From assembly GCA_949775045.1 (NCBI GenBank), contig OX459099.1:18026741-18090740 (forward strand): DNA of 64,000 bases, in the 5' to 3' direction. Source of the stretch: Metridium senile (Eukaryota; Cnidaria; Anthozoa; Actiniaria; Metridiidae). A program made the translations under genes and the position numbers. This document shows, one piece after another, positions 36,201 through 46,769 of this stretch; position 1 is the first letter of the stretch; every line of letters begins with the position of its first letter. Under the pieces are notes generated by a model. The model was not told the DNA's origin. It searched no databases and saw nothing but the letters and a program-made list of their open reading frames with translations.

Positions 36201-36930
36201 TACACCATGGCTCACTTCACTGGTGAAAAGGTTTCTGGGAACTGTGTGTATATACTTAAAATTTAATCAAATCATTTTGAGAGGAAAAGTTTCTAGAATA
36301 TTCTTACACCATGGCTCACTTCACGGGTGAAAAGGTTTCCTGTGTGTATACTTAAAATTTAATCAAATCATTTTGAGAGAAAATATTTCTAGAATATTCC
36401 TACACCATGGCTCACTTCACTGGTGAAAAGGTTTCTGGGAACTGTGTGTATACTTAAAATTTAATCAAATCATTTTGAGAGGAAAAGTTTCTAGAATATT
36501 CTTACACCATGGCTCACTTCACGGGTGAAAAGGTTTCCTGTGTGTATACTTAAAATTTAATCAAATCATTTTGAGAGGAAATGTTTCTAGAATATTCTTA
36601 CACTATGGCTCACTTCACGGGTGAAAAGGTTTCTGGGAACTGTGTGTATACTTAAAATTTAATCAAATCATTTTGAGAGGAAACGTTTCTATAATATTCC
36701 TACACCATGGCTCACTTCACGGGTGAAAAGGTTTCCTGTGTGTATACTTAAAATTTAATCAAATCATTTTGAGAGGAAAAGTTTCTAGAATATTCAGTTC
36801 TGCACCACTAGTTTGTAGACGTTTCACTTCACGGGTGAAAAGGTTTCTGGGAACTGTGTGTATACTTGAATCAACGCATTTTAAGAGGAAAGGTTTCTAG
36901 AATATTGCTACACCACTAGCTTGTATACGT
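36201..36930. repeat. Alternating minisatellite upstream of ASTE1-B
   Basis: Six clear plus two decayed units containing TACACCATGGCTCACTTCAC and AATCAAATCATTTTGAGAGG. Starts at 36201, 36305, 36401, 36503, 36599 and 36701: spacings 104, 96, 102, 96, 102. The long/short alternation comes from TTTCTGGGAACTG versus TTTCCTG, so the amplified unit is a dimer of about 198-200 bp. The A promoter has a single decayed unit at about 29143-29215. Confidence 0.92.
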
Positions 36931-37132
36931 AGACGTTTTAAGTACTTCGCGGATGACAAAGTTTCTGGGAACTGTTTGTATATTCAGTATTGAACAAAGC
37001 ATTTTTTGTGAGGAAAATGTGACTAGTTTGTTTCTAAAAGTCTTGAATCCAGATATCTGGAGTCGTGATACTAAGCCCGTAATGTCTATCAGTTAAAAGA
37101 TAGACTACACTATAGACTGTTTAGTAGTAACG

Positions 37133-37554
37133 ATGGGTGTAAGAGGCCTTACGACTTACGTGGATGACATATCAAGTGTATGGACAACTGTAGATCTAAA
37201 AGACACAAAAGTGATCATTGACGGCAAGGCTCTTCTCTATCACTTGCAAGAAAACATTGACAGTCATTATGGAGGCCAGTACGACACGATAGGCAATGCT
37301 ATTGAACATTTCTTTACTTGCTTCGACAAAAACAAAGTCACAACATATGTTATCTTGGATGGGCCTACTGTAGCCGTCGATAAGAAACTATCAACGCTAA
37401 AAGATCGGGCACGGGACAAAATTAATCGATGTTATAATGTATCCCTTCGGGGGACATCAGACGAACCAGTTGATCCTCCTTTAGCCAGGATGCTTCTTTT
37501 ACAAAAAATGAAAAACCTGAAACACCTCGGAATACAATTTGCTGTTTGTGATCG
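37133..37554 (+). CDS. ASTE1-like: ASTE1-B exon 1
   Basis: XPG N-terminal domain, 422 bp, the same length as in A and C. Substitutions relative to A cluster at YVDDISSVWTTVD and CYNVSLRGTSDEP. Confidence 0.92.
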
Positions 37555-40500
37555 GTAAGAAATGACCTATTACATCTAGGGGATTATATATGGTATACTA
37601 ATTTTAGCTTAGAGATAAAGAGCTTTAAAAGCTTTAAAAGGAGGGAGACTGAACGACCGGAAAACGACTTACCTAATGTACACACTTGGAGACAAATAAA
37701 TTGTGATTCCGCTGTGCACCTAATTTGCTGACTCAAAATATTATTAATAAGCTTATTATATAAACTTATATCTCCATTTTCATTTTAACGAGTTTATTTC
37801 CTTTTTTTAATGTTTAAGTCCATAACCAGTGCATTGAATCCCAATTTCCCAGTCCGTCTGAATATCCCTCCTGGATCACACACAGGGAGCCCAAGCTCAT
37901 CACTTGTGATCTTTTACAGTAAATGTATGGAGTCGAGATATAACCTTTCGCTGTGCCTCAAATATACAATAATAAAAACTTTTTTACGTAGTTAGTTGTG
38001 TATAACTGTTTTCTAGTACAAGTCTGTGGCTGAGTTTTAGCTCAATTAGAGCGATTTTGACGAAATCGCTCTAATTGAGCTAAAACTCGGTCACAGACTA
38101 GGAAACAGTTATACACAACTAACTACGTAAAAAAAAGTTTTTATTATTGTATATTTGAGGCACAGCGAAAGGTTATATCTCGACTCCATACATTCAGCTG
38201 TAAAAGATCTCAAGTGATGAGCTTGGGCTCCCTGTGGATCACAGCGGTGAGAGGGATAAATATATCTAGGGGAACCAGACTTTATCGTATCACCAAAAAT
38301 TTTAATTGATTCCTTGCTGGATGTTGTAATACTTGATTCTAAACTAATTAAGGGAGGGAGAGAGAAGAGGGGAGGAGAAGAAAGAAAAGGCGAGCCTGAC
38401 TTCATTCCTATTTGAAACTCATTCCGCTCACGTGATCTATATTAACGTCTCTTGACTGGCTTTGATGTTTGGAATGGGCAACAATACGGGCCTGTCATTA
38501 TTGTCGTTAGATTATCAATCACTCAACCAGTAACATCAAATACAAAATAAGACAATACCTCATTACAACTTTACTCGTCTTTGATCACAGTGACTGATAG
38601 TAACCAAATAGGCACTACTACACAGCAGCAATGTGATTTTTTATTTCATGGATATATAATGTGTGCACAAAATAAACTTTGACATAACATTTATTTTGGA
38701 AGCTCAAAAGAAATCTGAGGTCCAGGTGGCGTTTGAAACCACGAACTTCCAATCTCTCTTATATTTTATTCATTCGGTTAAACTGAATTCAACCAATGTA
38801 TTAATTAATGTTTTCCCCCTATTTTCAGTGAAGCAGACAAGGAAATAGCATCTCTTGCTAACCAATGGAATTGTCCAGTAATAAGTCATGATAGTGACTT
38901 CTTCATCTATGATCTTCCTGCAGGGTATATACCTCTTACTCACCTTCACTGGAATGAATATTTGCTTCATGCACGCATATATAATCGTGAGAAACTGTCA
39001 CTACATCTACAGATTGATCAAACACTGCTACCACTTTTAGCCTCACTATTAGGGAATGACTACGTACACAGTGATGTTTTGAAACCATTTCAGAGGGCAC
39101 TCCAAAGTAATCAACCTGCAGCATCAAGGCCATCTACTGATTCAAAATTAGCTGTGAGGATGAAGAAATGTTGCAGTTTTCTTGACAATTTCCATACCTT
39201 AGATGACTCCTTGCAGTCTGTTCTCGCCATCATCACTAAAGACAATCAAAGAGTATATTTAGAGAAGGCCTTGCGTGAGTCAATGGACGAGTACAAGATA
39301 TTAGATGAAGCTAGTACTTCAGCATCGTATTTCGAGAATGGTGATATCCAGAGTCGCCTTGAAAACGTTCCAGCATATGTAATTAATAGATACCGCCATG
39401 GTAACTTCCCTTTTAGGTATCTTGGTGTCATTTGCTGTGCAAGGAACAATTTAAAATCCCAGGTTGAAGATATGAGCGAAATCTCATCCAATAACTGTTC
39501 ACTAAGACTGAGGCAAATCATATATGGCATCCTATTAACACCGTCACAGTCTGTAATGGAATGGGATCGGGTTGGTTCGTGTCTCAAGGAATATAGTGTT
39601 CCACCATTTGTTGGACCAGTTAAGGGCTACGGTGATCTACCTAACTTACAAAGTCTTCAAGAACAAGATGGGAATCAACGTAGGAAGTTGTTGCTATCCA
39701 TACTTGAATCAAATACAGCAATTCAGTCATTGCCTGACACCGACCAGCTCTTTGCAGCATCTATTCGTTACTGGATCAAACACGCCACACCAAAGGTAAC
39801 CCAAAGATGTGTCAAGACGTTGATTTTACAATACCTTCAACAAAGAACCTCAACTAAGCAGGAGACAACGAAACCAAATGTTGATATTGCTTTACGTCAT
39901 AGTTTAGCACAATGGCAGTCAGTCATGGCTGAAACTCTTCATCTGAATAAAATACTTTTAGATGCACTTCCTGAACCTGATCTGTCAAAACTCTACAATG
40001 GTGTCATCGCTCACACGATCAAGTATGAACTCGACAAAGGTAAGAATCATATTACGATGACTGAGTACTTACTCAAAAAGTAACCAGAAATGTTTTTTTT
40101 AAAAAGGTATATCATACAACATTGTATGCTGATTCAGATGCAGCAAAGAAAAAGGTATCCTGTGCTCGTTTCTGAGATATTGGTTTTGAATGAGAAATGG
40201 CAAAAGCTGGGCCTTGCACCAGATAATTCACAACTATAAATTCTAAAAAAGCTATGAATATATATTTCACTAAATCGTTCCATTCAGAATTTGCCTAAAC
40301 ACGTCACGTTCTTCCTAAAAAAAATGTATTCTGATTGGCTAACAGTTTTCATTTTATTTTCAAAATCAGACAACCTACAAGATAGGAAGAAAATAATTGG
40401 CTAGCCTATTGGCCCCCTTATTATTTTTCACTTATCTGTAGGTTACGCCCGCGCTGCATTGTTGGCCAAAGTGACACCTTTGCATACATCCGAAAAAAAT

Positions 40501-40826
40501 GGCTGTTCGCTTTGCGTCTTGAAGTGAGAAAGAAATAAAGATGATAGCTAGTCATACTAACAATTTTGCTATATGTTTCAGGAAAGCCACTGGAGGACTT
40601 CAATAGCCCACTGGATGACTATAAACAGATTTACGATGCAGCAACACAGCGACTCCATGATAGAGACAAAGCTAAACGAAAACCGAAGAAGAAAGCAACC
40701 AAGAAACAAATCAGTTCAGCCACGAATCGCTTTGCTGCTTTAGAGCAACTATCTGGCGATGGTGATGATGATGGTGGTGGTGATGATGATGGTGGTGATG
40801 GTGGTGGTGATGATGGTGCATGGTGA
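37133..40826 (+). CDS. ASTE1-like: ASTE1-like nuclease B
   Basis: Exons 37133-37554, 38829-40039, 40582-40826; about 625 residues. The FEN/XPG catalytic acids are all present (IIDGKALLY, VILDGP, EADKE, HDSDFF, GNDYV); the F before DGP is L here. Asteroid C-terminal motifs QSVMEWDR, RYWIKHATPKV and LRHSLAQWQSV are intact. The C-terminus continues NRFAALEQLSGD into a GGT/GAT repeat encoding Asp/Gly and ends GAW. Of the cluster it looks the most complete along with A. The upstream minisatellite is unique to this copy. Confidence 0.92.
37555..38828. other. ASTE1-B intron 1
   Basis: Opens like A's intron 1 (TGACCTATTACATCTAGGGG), then carries a foldback element inside a remnant of the SINE (37873-38250), then the segment shared with A. 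The B-box-like relic lies at about 38660-38770. Confidence 0.7.
37881..38235. mobile_element. Foldback element inserted in a SINE remnant
   Basis: 355 bp with arms of about 175 bp starting CACAGGGAGCCCAAGCTC; the loop includes GAGCGATTTTGACGAAATCGCTC. GGATCACA flanks both ends (37873-37880, 38236-38243). The SINE at 44658-44669 has uninterrupted GGATCACAGCGG, confirming the target. An 8 bp duplication fits hAT. Confidence 0.85.
38829..40039 (+). CDS. ASTE1-like: ASTE1-B exon 2
   Basis: 1211 bp, one codon shorter than in A. Opens GT/GAAGCAGACAAG (EADKE) after a TTTTCAG acceptor; donor AAAG/GTAAGAATC. The frame stays open for 14 codons past the donor. Confidence 0.92.
40582..40826 (+). CDS. 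ASTE1-like: ASTE1-B exon 3
   Basis: Encodes GKPLEDFNSPLDDYKQIYDAA, a Lys-rich stretch (KRKPKKKATKKQ, a possible nuclear localisation signal), ATNRFAALEQLS and about 23 Asp/Gly residues from the triplet repeat. TGA at 40824-40826. Confidence 0.88.
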
Positions 40827-40925
40827 TTTTGGAGATTATGGTGGTGTTGATGATAGCGATGGTGGTAATGATGATGCTGATTGCTTATATGGCGGTGATG
40901 ATGAATGATATGATAATTATGTAAT

Positions 40926-41024
40926 GTTTACAACATGAGCGGCCGTATTTATCGGCAGATACAATCGCAAGGCGAAGTCGCGCGATTGTATCGCCGATAC
41001 AACACGGACACTCATGTTGTAAAC
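40926..41024. repeat. Hairpin within a B-specific insertion
   Basis: Arms of about 43 bp starting GTTTACAACATGAG, containing GATACAATCGC and its complement around the 13 bp centre AAGGCGAAGTCGC. D lacks the stretch of about 300 bp (about 40917-41218) that holds it, so it inserted after the B/D duplication. Confidence 0.75.
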
Positions 41025-41960
41025 TACTTAAAAAATGTCTAGGTTAGCTCTTTCATATTTTACCAAAATTTTCAAGATTAAAATAAATTTTGCCGCAAAA
41101 TTACCAGTTAAAACTTATGCAAATCAGGATATACAACACTAGTGTTGTATCAGATTTACAACACTCGTCATGGTCATGATTTCTTTTGAAAATGTCTCAT
41201 TAATTATTCATGAATTTTTTAAGGTGATGATAATGGTGATGATGACGATGGGAATGATGATAGTGATGATGATGGTGATAGTAAGGGTGATAGTGTTGGC
41301 GATCAGATGCCAAATATCTTAAGAAAAAGAGTTGCATGGTTTACTATCTATGATTGACAGCACGACAAAGCAAATACCGGGTCGGTGATATTATATAAAA
41401 CAACACATCACCCTGCCCTCCAAGCATTTAATAACCACAAAGACGTAAAACATCACAAAAAATGGCATTTTAACTTTAATTTCCGCTTAATTTTTCTATT
41501 ATTATAAAAATCTTTTAAAATCATATGAAAAATATCTTCCTTCTTATTATGGAAGTTTTATATTCTATTTTATCAAAACATCTGACGCACTCCATTAAAG
41601 CTATAGAATGATATATAGACATTTCAAAATTGAATTGTCAACAATTTTAACTTATTAATTTTTATTAATATTATTAAAGTACTGATCGAAGTGCGCATTT
41701 TCAGCCCCAAATTCACTGTTGGTCTTGTAAATTTAAAATGAAAAAGTAGATCTTTTTAGCGATTTACTGTTTTGTTTAGTATGTTCTAAAATAAATTGAA
41801 TTACATTTCTAAACTTGTGCTTTTAACAATTACATAAGATGTATCATACATTTGGGTCTTGGAATGCACTATCCAGTATTCATTTTTTATAATTCAACCT
41901 TTTTTAGAAACAGTCATAGAAGATTGGTTTATACATTTATATTCTCAGCACTTATTGATA

Positions 41961-42218
41961 CACCTATTTCAATTAACGTTGTCCATCTCGAATGGTTGAT
42001 GAGACCGATAGGAGTTGTGGGAGCTCATTAAATTCCAAATACATTGTTTAAATCACACTTGAATGGTGCTGAATTACAGATAACAGTATTTCAGAAGTAA
42101 ACATTAATATACAAGCGCGATTTAAATAGTGCATTTATAATTTAACGAGCTCCCACAATTCCTATCGGTCTCAGATCAACCATTCCAGTTGGAAAACGTT
42201 AATTGAAATAGCTAGGTG
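41961..42218. mobile_element. Mariner-type MITE, CACCTATTTCAAT family (2)
   Basis: 258 bp, arms of about 70 bp with GTTGTCCATC, GGTTGAT, GAGACCGATAGG and GTGGGAGCTC. TA on the left, AT/TA on the right. The right arm has a 4 bp insertion next to its end. Confidence 0.8.
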
Positions 42219-42387
42219 ATATAGAGGTAGTATGTCTGGTCATGTTATACCTCACTTAGTAGCGAAAACTAACTAAGCAGCTGTCTAGTAGTTGTATACC
42301 TCATTAATACATTCATTCAATACCCTGTGTATGGGGTTATATATGATATATACTTCTGCATGTTTATAATTATCCTATGGTACTTGT

Positions 42388-42696
42388 CCGAGGGTCCCCT
42401 ATACCACCTCGCAAAATGCTTTCACGTAAAATAAAGTGGTCATTTCACGAATCACGCAAAATACCGAAATTTTTCATCACATTCAAGCAAAAATCGACGT
42501 AATCACGTTTCACGGATCACGTTGAAATTGTTATTGTTTCCGTTCACGAATCACGCATAAAGGAAAAGATGGATTCACGTGGACGCATAAAGTTTGAATC
42601 ACGAATCACGGATGAAAAAAAAATTCTCCAATCACGTTTCACGCAAAAATAAATAGGCCGATCACGATTCAAGCAAAAGGTATAGGGGACCCTCGG
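42388..42696. mobile_element. TIR element with ATCACG-rich interior
   Basis: 309 bp bounded by perfect 18 bp inverted repeats CCGAGGGTCCCCTATACC. The interior is a run of degenerate CACGAATCACGCA-type motifs in direct orientation, unlike the palindromic MITEs around it. A target duplication is not obvious. Confidence 0.8.
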
Positions 42697-43177
42697 TATT
42701 GTGACATTCTAAAATATTTGATTTATATATTTACAAGAACACGTTAACTATCAAATTAAATTTGTCACATAATAATAATATCATAGTAAAATTGCAAAGT
42801 TTCGTAAAAGTTACTCTTAAACCAACAAAAATTTGATTTTTTGAAACTAAGCATTTTTGCAAAGAAATGTATATTACCGGGCATGCGATACCCTGCAAGC
42901 CTCGTTATCAGTATAGACACATATCGTACATTTTTTAGCAAAACTTCCACAAAATTCTTAGTTTAAACAATCTATAACTACGTCAATTCAAGGGCAATCT
43001 TTACGAAACTCTGTAATTTTACTAATATCGATGTGATAAGTTTAATAGCTAATAGGCAATGTCACGAACGCGATTGTAATTTCTAGAACAAAGCATGGTG
43101 GGAAACTTTGTCCTTGTAATAATGTCAGCTAATACAAATCGGTTTTGCATCAGTATTCCTTTTACGAAAAATGTTTA

Positions 43178-43436
43178 CACCTATTTCAATAAACGTTGTC
43201 CATCTGGAATGGTTGATCTGAGACCGATAGGAATTGTGGGAGCTCATTAAATTCCAAATTCATTGTTTTAATCACACTTGAATGGTGCTGAATTATGGAT
43301 AACAGTATTTCAGAAGTATAAACATAAAAAATTGGAGCGTGATTATAATAGTGTATTTGCAGTTTAACGAGCTCCCACAATTCCTATCGGTCTCAGATCA
43401 ACCATTCCAGATGGACAACGCTAATTGAAATAGATG
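43178..43436. mobile_element. Mariner-type MITE, CACCTATTTCAAT family (3)
   Basis: 259 bp, close relative of 41961-42218 with the same GTTGTCCATCTGGAATGG arm; clean TA on both sides (43176-43177, 43437-43438). Confidence 0.85.
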
Positions 43437-43806
43437 TATAAGCATTATAGCAGCAGAAATATAAAACATTACAAAATTCCCATAATTCCTTGAAATCGTT
43501 GTTAGCTTTTTACTTGACTACAACTCCCAGAGTGCTTTGCAATCTCACATTGTCGCTATTACACAAAGGTTGTTGATCATAGAGGCTAAGACTGAGATGG
43601 ATTATGGGAAATTATAATTATATGTACGGGTCTTGAGAGATGCAGTCACTGAATAATAATGTAAAGATAGTAGGGCCTTAGTTTGAGTGCTTGTTGTCTT
43701 ATTCATAAAGTATTACATTATTAACAATTAAAAATCACATCCACAATTCCAGTCTCAGCTTTAATGATCTATAATATATCGTTTGAACATGATAACCTCT
43801 AAAACA

Positions 43807-44296
43807 ATAAAAGCATTTAACTATTTATTCCCAACCATTGTACATGGCTATAGTTTTTGAACTCTACTGAAATAAGATCTAGATTAGATCTGAAATTAGT
43901 ATTATAATATCACATCTATAAAAAAAATACTCGATTCCGATTGGCTGACGAACTGTGAATTTTTTCTTAATACCGTGCAATTAATTAATTACACACATCC
44001 GGGAAGTTTTTTTGCTCTAAAATTGATTCATTGCAATGCACTTTTATTCTCAGAAACTCGTATTTTTTATATATGTGATATTAAAAGGAAATTACACCTA
44101 TGTTCTCGAAGAATTAATGAAAAATACCGCGCGTATTTGATGAAAATGAATTAATACCACGAGTGCGTTTTTTATAGATGTGATATTATAATACAAATTT
44201 CAGACTGATCTAATCTAGATCTTATTTCATTAGAGTTCAAAAACTATAGCCATGCATGTACAATGGTTGGGAATAAATAGTTAAATGCTTTTATTT
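43807..44296. mobile_element. Foldback element, 180 bp arms
   Basis: Arms begin AATAAAAGCATTTAACTATT and include GATCTAGATTAGATC and GATATTATAATA-type motifs. The loop has CGATTCCGATTGGCTGACG. Only a shortened right arm exists downstream of C (about 50628-50725), so one flank lost most of it after duplication. Confidence 0.8.
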
Positions 44297-44407
44297 TGTA
44301 TTGTCTAAGCATTAGCTAGAGTGGAAACACTAAACCTGTGAAACAAACTCTAACATTCAAAATGTAATAGTCGTAGAATATCGTAGAATAATTGGAAGTT
44401 ATATATA

Positions 44408-44709
44408 TAAAAAAATCATTTATTTAACGTCTGTAATTAGACAGTGGCTAATTGGGGAGACCCAGACTCACTACCCAGTCTACATTGAATATTTTAGCAC
44501 ACAACTCAACAACTTAGCACATAGCTTATATGTTCATTTTTACAGAGAGAGGAAAATCGGATAACCCGGAGAAAAACCCTCGTAGCATAGGAGAGAAGAA
44601 CACATCAAACAAACTCAACTCACTTATAATTCATGCCCGAGCCGGTACTCGAACCTGGATCACAGCGGTGAGAGGTGCGCGGTAAACCACTAAGCCAACC
44701 ATGCCACCC
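44408..44709 (-). mobile_element. tRNA-derived SINE, copy 2
   Basis: The minus strand begins GGGTGGCATGGTTGGC, with a B box GGTTCGAGTACC (44655-44644). About 300 bp, longer than the copy at 30340-30575 by an internal CCAGACTCACTACCCAGTC segment that the other copy lacks. Confidence 0.85.
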
Positions 44710-46347
44710 TTGTTGTTATTGAAACAATCTGCAGTTGGTGCAATTTTTTATAATAATAAATGAATATAATATATTTTAATAAAAATAATATATATTTAGT
44801 TGTCAAATAAGTGCTAAAATTAAAAAGATATATAATCAAAATGCAGAAGGAGGGTTTTGAGGATCTCAGCACAATGTATAAGTTAATTGACAAAATTGTT
44901 ATTAAATCTCAATGAATAATCTATAGAAAACTATTTTTTAGAAGCAGGTACTGTATTTCTTGAATCATAATTATTATTTAGAAATTCTGATAAGGATGGA
45001 AATCTACGAAATTTCCCTGTCCTAATAATAGGAGAAACAGTACGTAGACATTAACTGACACATAGAAAAGGACTAATCTTTCCTGAAAGAACGACTGTTT
45101 TAGATTCTTGTTATAAGAAGTTTTCAAATCATCAATTAATCATAACCGTAACCGCAAAATTATAATAATAGTTTCTCAGATACCGATGGAAGCCTGTCAA
45201 CAAAGATTTCTCTGAATAGAAATGAAACTGCAATTGTTAAGATTTCCCTGAATTCACTGACAATGAACAGATCGTTGATGCCCTTTAATTTTTGATTGCC
45301 GCTTCTGTGTGAACACCTCTTCTTATTCGCAATAACCTCGGCTTTTAACGGTTCATAGCCAGAAAAACCGAACCGTCATGCGCATTAGTAACGCGACACT
45401 TATGCTCTCAAGTTAACAGAGAATGTAGGGAACCAGAATTTCCTATCCTTGATAACTCGGCAACCGCGTCATTAAAAGAAACTTTTCCTCCTCTAGGTTG
45501 ATTAACCTAATTACATGCTACAATAAAAACACAGAAACAACGCCAAAACGTTAAAATGTGTGTCGGTTTTACAACTTATAACTTTATATGGTTTCCAGCC
45601 CTCATTCCTTTGTCAAATGACCGATTTGCTCAAAATTACTCTATTATTACGGTCTCAAGCTAAGGGCCAATATGTTTATTGTCTGTGTTCCCCCTCTGGT
45701 TTGATTCATTGGTCATATGTTTTTATGGTCTCCCTATTTTCAAATGAATCGGCCTCAAACTCATTTCGGTTTTAGACAATTTGTTTCGGTATTATTCAGG
45801 TTTCAAGACATTGGCAATGTTTTGTTGACGTACGTTCTTTGTTTCAGACATCACAATAGAGCTTAATTATAAGCTAATTAATTAATTGTATTTGAATCGC
45901 GATAATCACATAGGTGACAAATTCTTTGTAATTTTGTAACAAATATGGATGGTTATACTATATATGGCGCACTAATAACAATTGTTTTATTGAACTGACA
46001 TGAACTCATAAATAATTAGCTCCACCCACAATGGTTCGGAATTTCTGGAGATGTGCCACAATTCTGAGATTATTTTTCAACGCTGCTTGACTGACATGAA
46101 CGTGCAACACTGATTTGCCATCGATGGAATAATTGATGACAAGCATATATCACTTGTTTACCGGAAATTCTATTTTAATCAAAGCATTTTACGAGGTAAA
46201 GGTGCTATACTAAACTTATTAACTTTATTGAATCGAGACATCTCGAGTATTGATACTAAGCCGTAATGTCTATCAGTGTTTTTTAAAGGTAGACTACAGT
46301 ATACTTATATCAAGAAGGAAAACACGATTCCAGACTGTTAAGTAACG

Positions 46348-46769
46348 ATGGGTATAAGAGGCCTTACGACTTACATGGATTACATATCAAGTGTATGGAC
46401 AACTGTAGATCTAAAAGACACAAAAGTGATTATTGACGGCAAGGCTCTTCTCTATTACTTGCGAGAAAACATTGAAAGTCATTATGGAGGCCAGTGTGAC
46501 ACGATAGGCAATGCTATTGAGCATTTCTTTACTTGCTTCAAGAAAAAAAAAGTCACAACGTATGTAATCTTTGATGGGCCTACTGTAGCCATCGATAAGA
46601 AACTATCAACGTTAAAATATCGGGCACAGAACAAAATTAATCGATGTTTTGATATGTCCAAGCCGGGGACACCAGAAGAACCAGTTGATCCTCCTTTAGC
46701 CAGGATGCTTCTTTTACAAAAAATAAAAAACCTGAAACACCTCGGAATACAATTTGCTGTTTGTGATCG
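46348..46769 (+). CDS. ASTE1-like: ASTE1-C exon 1
   Basis: XPG N-terminal domain, 422 bp. YMDYISSVWTTVD, RENIESHYGGQCD and CFKKKKVTT are copy-specific changes; catalytic D30 and D76 kept. Confidence 0.92.

Larger units (their letters stand above)
33054..37132. other. Intergenic region A to B
   Basis: About 4 kb with no gene. About 33580-34150 looks like a solo LTR (GTATATAAGCG promoter motif, AATAAA near 34087, hairpin CGCTTCGCACAGTGCGAAGG at about 34165), but ends could not be fixed. Then come a foldback element (34733-34898), a stretch homologous to the XPO6/ASTE1-A spacer (35040-35650), about 550 bp of unique AT-rich DNA, a minisatellite (36201-36900) and the conserved pre-ATG segment. 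Confidence 0.5.
40827..46347. other. Intergenic region B to C
   Basis: About 5.5 kb with no gene. Contains GAT-rich simple sequence (40827-40915, 41220-41290), a hairpin insertion, a flank shared with C and D (41268-41560), four TIR/foldback elements (41961, 42388, 43178, 43807), a SINE (44408), and from about 44720 onward a segment duplicated upstream of D. The pre-ATG segment is conserved from about 46080. Confidence 0.6.
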
